Shown here piece by piece: positions 8,700-17,500 of a stretch of 51,741 bases of DNA; within the stretch, counting starts at the first letter, position 1, and each line of letters starts with the position of its first letter. The notes below the pieces were generated by a model that did no database searches, had not been told where the DNA came from, and saw only the letters and a program-made list of their open reading frames with translations. The translations under genes were made by a program, and so were the position numbers. This DNA comes from Metabacillus lacus (GTDB lineage: Bacteria; Bacillota; Bacilli; Bacillales; Bacillaceae). The stretch lies in the NCBI RefSeq assembly GCF_009674805.1, contig NZ_WKKI01000026.1:1-51741 (forward strand). The letters run 5' to 3'.

Positions 8700-9205
8700 C
8701 TTTCATCATTCTACAATTATAAACCTTAGCAAAGGAATTACCTACACAATTTTTCCTGGATTAGAAAGTTCTGGTTATGAGTGCAAAGTTTAATTATTTA
8801 AGCTTAAACCCGCTGGGAAAGCGTGTTAAACTCTCAATCTTCCAATACAGGAGTTTTTCCGTTTGCTAGGCAATGTTCCTCAAAAAGTACCTCAATCAGC
8901 AAGCAGAAACATTCCGACTATATACTCAAAAAATCATATAAGGAAGGATTTTAAACAGCTTGTAAGGAAAACCTTCCCTTATAATTTGCAAAAGTATTTC
9001 GTTTTCGGTTTTAACTGGTTGCTCCATAAACAGATGGATGGTCATTGGCTTAAAATAACCATTGTGCAGCATGCAAGAGTACGAAACTGCAATGCAGCAG
9101 AGCAGATTACTAAAACAATTGGAACACCTACTGTCGCTTATCAGTAAATTGACCAACCATTTGAACTAACTTTACTCCTCACACTATGAGAAGGGATGAT
9201 GAAGG
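8700..9205. other. Intergenic region, no supported gene
   Basis: Open frames of 94 and 76 codons exist on opposite strands, but neither has a good ribosome site or a recognisable domain. I see no RNA gene. Confidence 0.4.
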
Positions 9206-9637
9206 ATGAGTGATAAGCCCCAAAGAAATTCAACCAAAAAGACAATATCCGGCAATCAGCAAGTTTTAGATTTCTTGGACAAACTCCAACACCCTTTACA
9301 AGAAGAAATAGAGGAAGTGCGTAGGATAATCCTAAGTGCCGATGAGAGATTTACAGAACATATAAAATGGAATGCCCCTAGTTTTTGTATTGGAAATGAG
9401 GACCGGATCACCTTTAATCTGAAAGGAAAAGGATTTTTCCGCCTTGTATTCCATTGCGGAGCAAAGGTAAAACCTAAATTGCCCCTGCCTCTTTTTGATG
9501 ACCACACTGGAATCTTGGAATGGCAGAGTAATGATAGGGCTGTAGTAAGATTTTTAAATATGGATGACGTAAAGGATAAAGAAGAAAACCTTCGATGGGT
9601 GATAGGAAAGTGGATTGAGACAAGTGGTTCTTCTTAA
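9206..9637 (+). CDS. DUF1801 domain protein
   Basis: A small cytoplasmic protein of 143 residues. The pattern matches DUF1801: an N-terminal helix region (LDKLQHPLQEEIEEVRRII), the EHIKWNAPSF strand with the conserved K-W-x-x-P-S-F, a FRLVFHCGAKV core and a C-terminal helix ending in IGKWIET. Proteins of this family are mostly uncharacterised (YdhG-like); some are proposed iron or small-molecule binders. The ATG at 9206 has AAGGGA about nine bases upstream; earlier ATGs in the GGATGATG run are out of frame. It is the last ordinary gene before the defence island. Confidence 0.8.
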   Translation: MSDKPQRNSTKKTISGNQQVLDFLDKLQHPLQEEIEEVRRIILSADERFTEHIKWNAPSFCIGNEDRITFNLKGKGFFRLVFHCGAKVKPKLPLPLFDDHTGILEWQSNDRAVVRFLNMDDVKDKEENLRWVIGKWIETSGSS

Positions 9638-9741
9638 GATGGCTACAGTAACTAATGGGTATCTTAAACGAGTGGCTAGGTTAGAGATAAATAGCAGTGG
9701 TATAAGAAAGATTATTAAATTTAACACATAACAAATTTATA

Positions 9742-9790
9742 ATGCCCCTTCGAACAACTTTGATTCGTGTCGTGGGGCATCTTTAATTTA
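9742..9790 (+). terminator. Terminator after the DUF1801 gene
   Basis: ATGCCCC (9742-9748) pairs with GGGGCAT (9774-9780), followed by CTTTAATTTA. The loop is long (25 nt) but contains a smaller internal pairing. Confidence 0.5.
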
Positions 9791-9851
9791 ACCAGGATTT
9801 GTCTGGGCCTTATTAATTAATGATATATCTAAAATACTCATAACTTTAAAA

Positions 9852-10205
9852 GTAGCTGATGTATATTAAACTCATCCTGCTTATTTCCGATGTTAGACCA
9901 CTGATGAAGATAAATAATTTCACCTCTTCTAATCCCAGTACCGATTATTGTAACGATAAGAATATAATCTCAATAAGCTACATAGCTACTTCACGTTGTT
10001 TATTTTATACTTCTGTAGAAATTCAACATCTGGCGGTTTTGCTCATCACTGAAAACATCAACCTTTACATCTTTTTCTTTTTTTTTACTTTCTTAGCTAG
10101 ACTAGTTTTAATTACTTCACATCCTACCATATAATTTAAAAATGCTCGGATTCTTATTAACTTAGTATTGATTGCACTCACCATATCGACTCGCCCATTC
10201 ATTTT
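9852..10205 (-). pseudogene. Tyrosine recombinase (integrase) remnant
   Basis: Conceptual translation of the minus strand, with frame changes and stops, recovers successive integrase segments. Around 10205-10080 comes an N-terminal SAM-like piece (INTKLIRIRAFLNYMVGCEV then KTSLAKKVK). Around 10075-10000 comes KVDVFSDEQNRQMLNFYRS followed by a stop. Around 9970-9855 comes the catalytic core LIVTIIGTGIRRGEIIYL with the expected arginine of G-x-R-x-G-E. The C-terminal H-x-x-R and tyrosine part is missing. This is a decayed integrase at the left edge of the island, suggesting that the island, or part of it, arrived on an integrative element. Confidence 0.72.
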
Positions 10206-10274
10206 GAAATATATAACAAGAAGAAATAGGATTTAAAAAAGCTTCAAGTCCAGTTTAATGTGGGAAAATAGGAT

Positions 10275-10296
10275 TGCACACAAATCTGCACACAAA
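10275..10296. repeat. Short direct repeat TGCACACAAA x2
   Basis: The ten bases at 10275-10284 recur at 10287-10296, a 12-bp period. It lies between the integrase remnant and the RES remnant. It could be an arm-type recombinase site, but nothing proves this. Confidence 0.4.
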
Positions 10297-10409
10297 AACG
10301 ACTCTCACAAACCACACTGAAAGTAAGTTAATTAGTACAATATATGACAACAAAAATAACATTTTGAATTAGGAGCCTAAACGACAAGAACACTACCTTA
10401 ACAATACTG

Positions 10410-10672
10410 TTATAAAAGAAAGCTCGATATATGAAAATTCTGATCTTTTGTATTTGTATATTATGTTGTTTACCAGTATAGTCTCAATTGCTATTAATTC
10501 TAAGTCATTTTCGTCAAATATGGTAACATCATATCCTTTTGACATAATCAACTCTGCTATATATTGGGTAGGAACGTATTCAGTTTTAGATTTAGCAGGG
10601 TCAAAAGGTGTGCTTGATTCTTGTATAAAAGATGATAATATTGTATCTATTTCTAAGAATTCATACGCCGAT
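10410..10672 (-). pseudogene. RES-domain protein remnant
   Basis: The minus strand reads without stops from about 10672. It gives DPAKSKTEYVPTQYIAELI then MSKGYD, the typical RES-family core (Y-x-P-T-Q near a G-x-D-G motif). It then jumps to VTIFDENDLELIAIETILV, which resembles the strand and tail after the missing G-I-x-Y-x-S-S segment. The frame is closed by a TAA immediately upstream and no start is present. RES proteins are NAD+-degrading toxins of Xre-RES toxin-antitoxin pairs or related enzymes. Here both the 5' part and an internal piece are lost, so it is inactive. Confidence 0.55.
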
Positions 10673-10777
10673 TAGAACTCAAATGGAGATGTTAGGGGCT
10701 TTTGATATCTATACTGGTACCTCCCCAATATTCTATAGGGAACCAATTAAAGTGAATATTGGTTGACATCTAATTAA

Positions 10778-11821
10778 TTAAATACTATATGGTTTCCATT
10801 TTCCTGTGTATCCATTAAATCGGGAGTACTCGTAAAGAGTAATGAGTTTTTCAGCTAAATAGTACTCAAAATAATGCTCCTCTTCATTAATTAAGTTATC
10901 CAATAGGATATCATTTCGTTTAATAATATGATCCAAATAATTACTTTCTGCGACTTTATCACTTTTCTGCAAGTTACATCTTTGGCAAGATAACACTAGG
11001 TTCCAAAGATCATCTGTCTGAATAAAACTCCAAGGAATAAAATGGTCAAGGTGAACGGATCTCTGCTTCAACTTACTACTACAATAAAAGCAATTATTAT
11101 TTTCGTACTTATTTATTATTTGGTAAAATTTATCTAAAGAGCTTCTCCTAGATATAACCTCTACCTTAGTTAACAAATAATCAACATGTGGCACATTATT
11201 ATTTTTTTCTAAGAACTTAGCCAGTTGGTAATTAGTGAGCTGAATTAAGGTCCTTTGGTGATGTTGTAGAAACTCATAAACTGGTTTATTAAACTTTAAA
11301 TGTTCTGCTTTTAAATTAAATTCATAAAAAAGTCCATTCGTGTCTCCGTAGAATGCTCCAATAAAATACCTTTTTCCATTAGTCTTTACTGCTTTTACAA
11401 TTTTTAATTGCAACTCATTATCTAACTTGTCAAAACTCCATTGTTTTGGTATTGCATATTTCTCACTGTATGTCTCTAATATCCTTTGAATTACAGAATG
11501 TTGATTCCTGTTATTAGATTGCCAAAGACCATGATGCACAACCAAGTTCCAATAAATTTTTGTAAAAGAGTAGAATAAATAATTATAATTTAGAACAAGC
11601 TCATCATTAACATTGTATAAGTTCTCCAATAAAGATTTGAAAAAGCCAAATTTATAAGAAGTGGTTACTTGTGAATGAAAGTAGAAATGATTAATTGCTT
11701 GCCATATGTCAATATCGCTAATATATGAGTGTTTAATTTCCCCTATTTTTAAATCCCAACTCATGTCTCTTTGATTCTTCCCTTCCTTTATAACTATAAA
11801 GTTTACCAAACTTTTAATCAT
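10778..11821 (-). CDS. HNH endonuclease of the second Dnd-like module
   Basis: Predicted metal-dependent nuclease, 347 residues from the ATG at 11821, or 328 from the ATG at 11764 (MSWDLKIG). Neither has a good ribosome site: AAGGAAGGG lies 15 bases before the second, so the start is open. The C-terminal third carries a zinc-stabilised HNH fold: CFYC near 11081-11093, then HLDHFIPWSF with the catalytic H-x-D-H, then NLVLSCQRCNLQKSDK holding the second CxxC and the N-x-x-K. The N-terminal 230 residues match no sulfur-binding domain of the ScoMcrA type that I can recognise. It is transcribed divergently from the 62-aa gene and dndD-like gene, from a 139-bp AT-rich intergenic region. Nuclease identity is firm; target and link to phosphorothioation are inference. 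Confidence 0.85.
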   Translation of the reverse strand: MIKSLVNFIVIKEGKNQRDMSWDLKIGEIKHSYISDIDIWQAINHFYFHSQVTTSYKFGFFKSLLENLYNVNDELVLNYNYLFYSFTKIYWNLVVHHGLWQSNNRNQHSVIQRILETYSEKYAIPKQWSFDKLDNELQLKIVKAVKTNGKRYFIGAFYGDTNGLFYEFNLKAEHLKFNKPVYEFLQHHQRTLIQLTNYQLAKFLEKNNNVPHVDYLLTKVEVISRRSSLDKFYQIINKYENNNCFYCSSKLKQRSVHLDHFIPWSFIQTDDLWNLVLSCQRCNLQKSDKVAESNYLDHIIKRNDILLDNLINEEEHYFEYYLAEKLITLYEYSRFNGYTGKWKPYSI

Positions 11822-11960
11822 AGTGGTATAAATTCATACACTTTAAATGCGAGCTGTAATTTATTGTTTTGAATAAGTAGTTACTATTCCAATTCTATAT
11901 ATAGTAAAATAATAAAATAGACAATTTATGACTTTAATCGATAAAAGTAGGTGGTTATTT

Positions 11961-12149
11961 ATGAATAAAATTAAAATTAGAGAAATAGAGCTTATGTCAA
12001 AAGTTTGTGCTAGGAATGAAATTCCAACTACTCTTGGAAAAGCTTTATTAAAAATGGCTAAAAATGAGGCTTATAAAAATAACACTCAAGCTACTAGAGT
12101 CAAGGAGTACCAAAATTTAATAGATTTTCACTTTAAGGAAAAGAATTGA
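11961..12149 (+). CDS. Small protein preceding the DndD-like ATPase
   Basis: A 62-residue basic protein starting at the ATG at 11961, which has AGGTGG eight bases upstream. An ATG 11 codons earlier has no ribosome site. It ends 11 bp before the next start, so it is surely cotranscribed with the ATPase gene. The sequence (MNKIKIREIELMSKVCARNE, then helix-rich KALLKMAKNEAYKN) suggests two or three helices. It resembles the short uncharacterised partner proteins found beside DNA-modification and SMC-like defence ATPases, but I cannot name a family with certainty. Confidence 0.65.
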   Translation: MNKIKIREIELMSKVCARNEIPTTLGKALLKMAKNEAYKNNTQATRVKEYQNLIDFHFKEKN

Positions 12150-12160
12150 GGTGAGTACAT

Positions 12161-14176
12161 ATGTTATTAAAAAAATTAGAATTTGACAATTATAAAACCT
12201 ATTATGGTGTACAAGCAGTTGATTTATATATACCTGAACACGAAAGAAGAGAAAACGGGAAGAATATAATTTTACTAGGTGGATTAAATGGCGCCGGAAA
12301 GACAACAATCCTCAAAGCAATTCTATACGTCCTTTTTGGTAAAAGAGGAATGTCTGAGACTGAGTACAAAAGATTGTTCTCCAATATCATTAATAACACA
12401 TACTTTAACGAAGGTGGTCGCAAGTGTGGCGTTAAGTTAGTTATTGAACTTGACACGGGTGAGGAATGGCACTTAAAGGTAAAATGGCACTTTGACCAGC
12501 TAAAAAGATTATCTCATGAAGAGCGAGCCCTTGAAGTTAAAACGCCTCGTTCAAGTAGACCTAAACATGCTCAAATAGACAATATTGAGGTTTTTAATAA
12601 GTTTATTGATAGAATAATTCCCTACCATGCCGCACCTTTCTTCATCTTTGATGGTGAAGAGATAAAAGATATTATTCTTCGACAAAACAGCCAGGAAATG
12701 AAAGAGGCTATTCAAAAAATCACTGGTATGGAATCGTATAAGCAGCTTCTAAAAGATCTTACAGTATTAAAGCAGTCTATCGAAAAGCAACTGGCTCGCT
12801 CTGTTAATCATGCCAGCTTAAAAAATGCTGAAAAAGAACTTATTGAGCTTAATGAAGATATTGCTAAATATGAAGAAAAGAAAGAAAGACTACAGACAAA
12901 ACGGCTACACCAATTAAGATTAATAGAAGCTGCAAAACAACAGAGAAACGAAAAACTAACCCAAAATTCTAAATCTAGAGAAGTAATTGTGAAGAAGCAA
13001 ACCCGGGTTGCAACAGAATTAGAGATAATAAAAAAAGAATATAGCTCTTTCTATTCGAGTAATATTCTCTATGTAATATTAAGTGAGAAGATCAGTAAAC
13101 TAAAGACACGATTGAAGAAAGAAAATGAGGTAAGTCATAAGAGAATATTACAGGATGCTTCCCTGTCTCCCTATCGGAACTTTATTAATCAATTATTAAA
13201 TACATCGATCACTCCCCCCCTTTCTCAGGAGCAATTAAAGCAAATAAGAGAACTTGGTGAGGAAATATGGATTAAAGAAAACGATATTAGAAACTACGTG
13301 GATAAAGAATATAAAGAGATCCATGATATTTCTAATAAAGATTACAACTACTTAATCTCTTTGGCAGGAAAGGATAAGCATCAAGTAACACAATATATAA
13401 ACAAAATTGAAAGACTTACACAAGAGTTTGAAGCTTTGGAAACTGACATACGAAATGCTCCAGAAGCAGTTAACCTAGATAAAGAAAACGAAAAAATAGA
13501 TATGTTAGTTAAAGCCTTGGGAGAAATCGAAACAAAGTTTAAAGTAGTAGTAAGTAAACTAAACAAACATCTTGATGAAAGAGCAAAGCTTAAAAATAAT
13601 TTTACGCGCCTAATTAACAAAGATGGAAATAAAGAAAAGTTCCAGGAGCAACTTATTAATATTGAAAAAACACTTGCTGCTATGGATGATTACATTTCCG
13701 AGGTTACAAAAATGAAAGCTGAAATCATAAGAGAAGAATTTTCCAAGATGCTCAAAGTTCTTTTCAGAAAGCAGGATGAGTTTGGTAAAATTGAGTTTGA
13801 TATTGGCACATATTCTATCAGGCTTTATAGTGACCGCATGCAGGAGATTAGCATCCAGGAAAGGTCAGCTGGTGAGATGCAAATGATCTCCTCTGCTTTG
13901 ATCTGGGCTCTAACTAAAGCGTCGGACTTGTCGCTTCCTATGGTAATCGATACTCCATTAGGAAGGTTGGACAGCTATCACCGAAATCATTTGATCAACC
14001 ATTATTATAAAGAATTAAGCGAACAAGTAATTATTCTATCTACTGATACCGAGATTACGGAAGAATATGTAGACTTAATGGAAAGCTCATCCTATAAACA
14101 ATACATGTTAGATTATAACGAAAAAGAAAAATATACTGTAATTAGAGATGGGTATTTTGATTTTGTAAGGATGTGA
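12161..14176 (+). CDS. Second DndD-type ABC/SMC-like ATPase (DndD2)
   Basis: A 671-residue DndD homologue. It has Walker A GGLNGAGKTT (residues 40-49), a Q-loop-region motif FIFDGEEIKDII, a long central coiled coil (about 185-550), ABC signature RSAGEMQM (about 568) and Walker B/D-loop VIDTPLGRLD (about 594). It ends with a switch-like IILSTDTEI. DndD proteins couple ATP hydrolysis to DNA opening or nicking during phosphorothioation. Here the gene is not next to a dndC and is distinct from the island's other DndD (26426-28405), the two sharing motifs but little else. GAGGTGAG precedes the ATG. It is followed four bases later by a DndE-like gene. Confidence 0.88.
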   Translation: MLLKKLEFDNYKTYYGVQAVDLYIPEHERRENGKNIILLGGLNGAGKTTILKAILYVLFGKRGMSETEYKRLFSNIINNTYFNEGGRKCGVKLVIELDTGEEWHLKVKWHFDQLKRLSHEERALEVKTPRSSRPKHAQIDNIEVFNKFIDRIIPYHAAPFFIFDGEEIKDIILRQNSQEMKEAIQKITGMESYKQLLKDLTVLKQSIEKQLARSVNHASLKNAEKELIELNEDIAKYEEKKERLQTKRLHQLRLIEAAKQQRNEKLTQNSKSREVIVKKQTRVATELEIIKKEYSSFYSSNILYVILSEKISKLKTRLKKENEVSHKRILQDASLSPYRNFINQLLNTSITPPLSQEQLKQIRELGEEIWIKENDIRNYVDKEYKEIHDISNKDYNYLISLAGKDKHQVTQYINKIERLTQEFEALETDIRNAPEAVNLDKENEKIDMLVKALGEIETKFKVVVSKLNKHLDERAKLKNNFTRLINKDGNKEKFQEQLINIEKTLAAMDDYISEVTKMKAEIIREEFSKMLKVLFRKQDEFGKIEFDIGTYSIRLYSDRMQEISIQERSAGEMQMISSALIWALTKASDLSLPMVIDTPLGRLDSYHRNHLINHYYKELSEQVIILSTDTEITEEYVDLMESSSYKQYMLDYNEKEKYTVIRDGYFDFVRM

Positions 14177-14180
14177 GAAT

Positions 14181-14546
14181 ATGTCAAATAGAAATATATC
14201 GCTTTCTGAAGAAGGAAAGAAAATTTTAGATCAGTTTGTAGATTTATTGGAAGTTGACAGACCGCAGGCGATAAAGATCGCTTTGGCAAAAGGAATTTCA
14301 GAATCCAATGGTGCATTGAATGCAAATTATGCCTTAGGTAAAAAATGGCCAATCCCTGATAATATTATTAAGGATAGAGAATATGTTCTTTTCAAACATC
14401 TCATTATTACTGAACTTAATCAACCACTATCAGACGAAGAACTTCACAAATATATGCTAACCTTTATAGAACATGGACTTCGTTTAGTTGAGAAACTTCA
14501 TAAAAACAAAACCTCCATGGAAGATTTCCGATTAATGATTCTATAA
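14181..14546 (+). CDS. Divergent DndE-like protein (DndE2)
   Basis: A 121-residue small helical protein immediately after the DndD-like gene, the same order as dndD-dndE. It follows the DndE plan of an N-terminal helix-turn-helix-like segment (LSEEGKKILDQFVDLLEVDR) and a C-terminal helix with H-x-x-x-G (FIEHGLRLVEKLHKNK). It lacks the usual DndE signature G-L-T-x-N-I-L-x-R seen in the island's other DndE. DndE binds DNA as a tetramer and stabilises the modification complex. This copy may have changed its binding preference (inference). Its reading frame ends just before a shared terminator with dptH. Confidence 0.75.
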   Translation: MSNRNISLSEEGKKILDQFVDLLEVDRPQAIKIALAKGISESNGALNANYALGKKWPIPDNIIKDREYVLFKHLIITELNQPLSDEELHKYMLTFIEHGLRLVEKLHKNKTSMEDFRLMIL

Positions 14547-14552
14547 CAAAAC

Positions 14553-14575
14553 ACCCCCGCTGATTTGGCGGGGGT
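14553..14575. terminator. Bidirectional terminator between dndE2 and dptH
   Basis: A perfect 8-bp stem (ACCCCCGC 14553-14560 with 14568-14575) has a 7-nt loop. T-rich tracts on both strands serve the convergent genes on either side. Confidence 0.85.
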
Positions 14576-14581
14576 ATTTAA

Positions 14582-17500
14582 TTATAATCTCTCTGAAAGT
14601 GAAGTAATATCTACTACCGTAACAGTTGGATTGGATAGTTCTCCATTATCTTTTAAGACCGGTCCATGTACAATACACTGCCCTTTTTTCAATGAAGCTA
14701 ATTTATTTTCCCATTGTTTTTTCTCATTATTATCTTTAGATAAGCTGCCGGCTATACTGGATATTTCCTGCTCTGGTGGAGAGAAATATACTTTTTGAGA
14801 CGAATTCTGCAACCTAGCTAACTCATCAGGATCCAATTGAGACTTCAAAAACTGAGTAGCGTACCACCCTGACCAGCCAAACTTTCTACCTTCCGTCAGT
14901 ATTCTCGCAGAAGGAGATTTTTCAGTATGATCCAAGTTTTGCGCTTCATCCATAATTACTGGCATTGGATGATTTTTAGAACCATGCTTCACAGAGTAAT
15001 TCCACATATCCCATAAAATAAACTCCGTTATCATTAATTGGACATCTCGCGGGAAACCAGTTAACTGAATAATGTATATCTCTCCGTTGCTATTCACTAT
15101 GTCCTTCCAGTTCACAGTATTTTCTGTACTGAAAGGATCCCTGTCAATTAAAGGCCTGATTTGGGATAAAGCTGTCTTGGAATAATTGCTTCCATCTTCC
15201 TCGAGCATCTCCTTTAACTTAACAAGACTCATTTTATCATCATAACGTTCGAGCCCATTCAGTATGGCTTCATAAATGGCATTCTGTTGTTGAATACCGA
15301 GTGATTTGTATACAGAGGCAAATACACTCTTCACTCTTTCAGCTATATCTGTATTTGATTCTGGAAGTTGAATTCCTCCTATATCCCGGACATTCTTTTC
15401 AAAAGGATTAATAGGAAGTTTCTCGCTGTATACAATCTTTTGCTTGAGCTTAGGCCCCAAAGTTGTAACAAACTCTTCTTCCAGCTGGTTTGGCAAAAAG
15501 CCTTCTGTATAATCAATGATGATGCTCGGAATGCCCATTTTTGACTTTTCCAGAAGCAGACATTGCATGAAATAGGTTTTACCTTGTCCTGATTTTCCTG
15601 ATATCAGTAAATGTCTATTAGCAAGACCTTTATTCCCAAACTCCCAATAAATGTTCCGGTTCGAGTTTTCTGCCTTCCCCAACAAGATCCTTGTATCTTC
15701 TAGATCGCTGCTTGTATCATTACCCGTTAACGCCTCTTCTACATTTTGGTCTGCGGGAGGATTTTCTGATTCTGATTGCGAGTGTTCATCAGCAGGCTCA
15801 TTTTCTGTATTATTCTCTTCAGTATAACTTTCAGCTACATGTTCGTCTGCAGATTCATAATTGACAGTTTCTTCTGAAGTAGATTCTGGTTGCTCTGAAA
15901 TTTCCTGCTCCTCTGTTGAAACACTCTGTTTATAGCTATAAGATAACATATCCTCTTTTACAAAATCATTTTCCTCTTCTTGAATCCACTTACGAAGCTC
16001 CTTTATAGGCCTGACGAGTCCCTCGTATCCATCACTTTCTGTTAAATTTAACAGAAGAACTTCAGAATCAACTGCTGCACTTCGATGATGGGCATCTTTT
16101 TGGAATGACAGGATTGCACCATCTCCAATATAACTGGAAAGTCTATTTGACACTGTGTAGTCGTCTTTTAACAACTTCTCTAGGGAAGATTCAGGCAAGG
16201 CATAGCCCTTTTCAGTCCAGAAGTCACTTTGCTGCAGCTTTTGTGCATTAGAAATAAGAAGTTGAGCAAAGAAGTTACGATAGAATTTACCGGTGAAAGT
16301 TTCTCCAGTCTCTCCTGTTAGTGTATCAACGAACAGCTGTTTCGTTTGTTTTACCTGTTTTCTTGCTTTATCAAGTACTGTTCCTTTATTGAAACCAATC
16401 TTTACTTCTACAGGGTAAAAATGAAGTGATATATTTTCACCTTTTTGTTCAAGTCCGATCAATAATAGGTCGTCACTATGGCTTCCCTTAACGCCTAAAT
16501 TCTTTGCTGTAAAGATTCCATCAGATTTACTCAGACTGACAGCACCCGCTACTCTCAGCACTTCCTCCAATGAAATAGGCACCCATGTAATATTCGGGTG
16601 ATCAAAATAGGATACCGAGAATTTGATAGCAGAGATAATGCTTAATTTCTCCCTGTCATAATGTCCTTTACTTCCTATAATCCTTAACAACCATTCACCA
16701 TTAAACGTATTAAAAGCTTTAATAGTGTTTAGAACATTTTCATCTGTGCCTTCAACATTCTTTTGAGCAAGAAATTCTTTAATAACGGCATAATATTGTT
16801 GTGACTTATCTGTTACTGTAATAGCATCATAACGGCTTGATGAAGAGTATTGGTCACTGTAATGAATTACCACAAGGTTGCCATCATATTGATTGAAGTA
16901 CTCTAAATCGATAGATGGGTCTACAAAAGTAACCCAATAAGAAGATTTAAAGATTTTTTCCAGATTTTCTTCATCGGTTGTTGTTGTTCGTGAGAATATC
17001 ACTTCTTCCTTTCGGTAACTGTCATTCCCACTGTTTCGCAGGTTTGCTGCCAGTTCATTAACATAATAAGAAGTGGATGCCAATAAGTTCTCTTGGTCAA
17101 TGGAATAAGCCTGGGTGCCGAATCCACTCTTGTAATTCTCTTGATCTTTCATTGAAGGAACACTTGAGTACAGCCCATCAAGTGCGATACCAGAAGTCAT
17201 ATCCTTCATTGGCTGGACTGCATATTTTTCTTGAGCTTTCATCTTATAAAAAGAAATATGAGCATATTTATATTCCTCGCCTATCAGTTGTTTATAGAAG
17301 AATAAATTTTGCCTTATTTTTCTTAGTACATCTTCTTCGTCTAAGTCCTTCTTTTTTAACTTAATATCAAAAAGCTCTTCCATTTTTTCAACCGTTTCCG
17401 TACGAGCATATAAATCAAAAGCACTCTCTATTTCTTGGTCATTATATAGTGTTACTTCAACTGGTTTTAAATAATCTATTCCCTCACGCTCGATCACCTT

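Noticed and set aside
8863-9147. 94-codon open frame on the plus strand
   Set aside because: No ribosome site, no recognisable domain, and an equally long frame lies on the opposite strand.
9859-10134. 91-codon plus-strand frame
   Set aside because: It is the shadow of the decayed integrase on the minus strand, whose motifs explain the sequence better.
10275-10296. CRISPR-like direct repeat
   Set aside because: Only two 10-bp copies with a 2-bp gap; no array and no cas genes.
10448-10675. 75-codon plus-strand frame
   Set aside because: The minus strand carries recognisable RES-domain text across the same bases.
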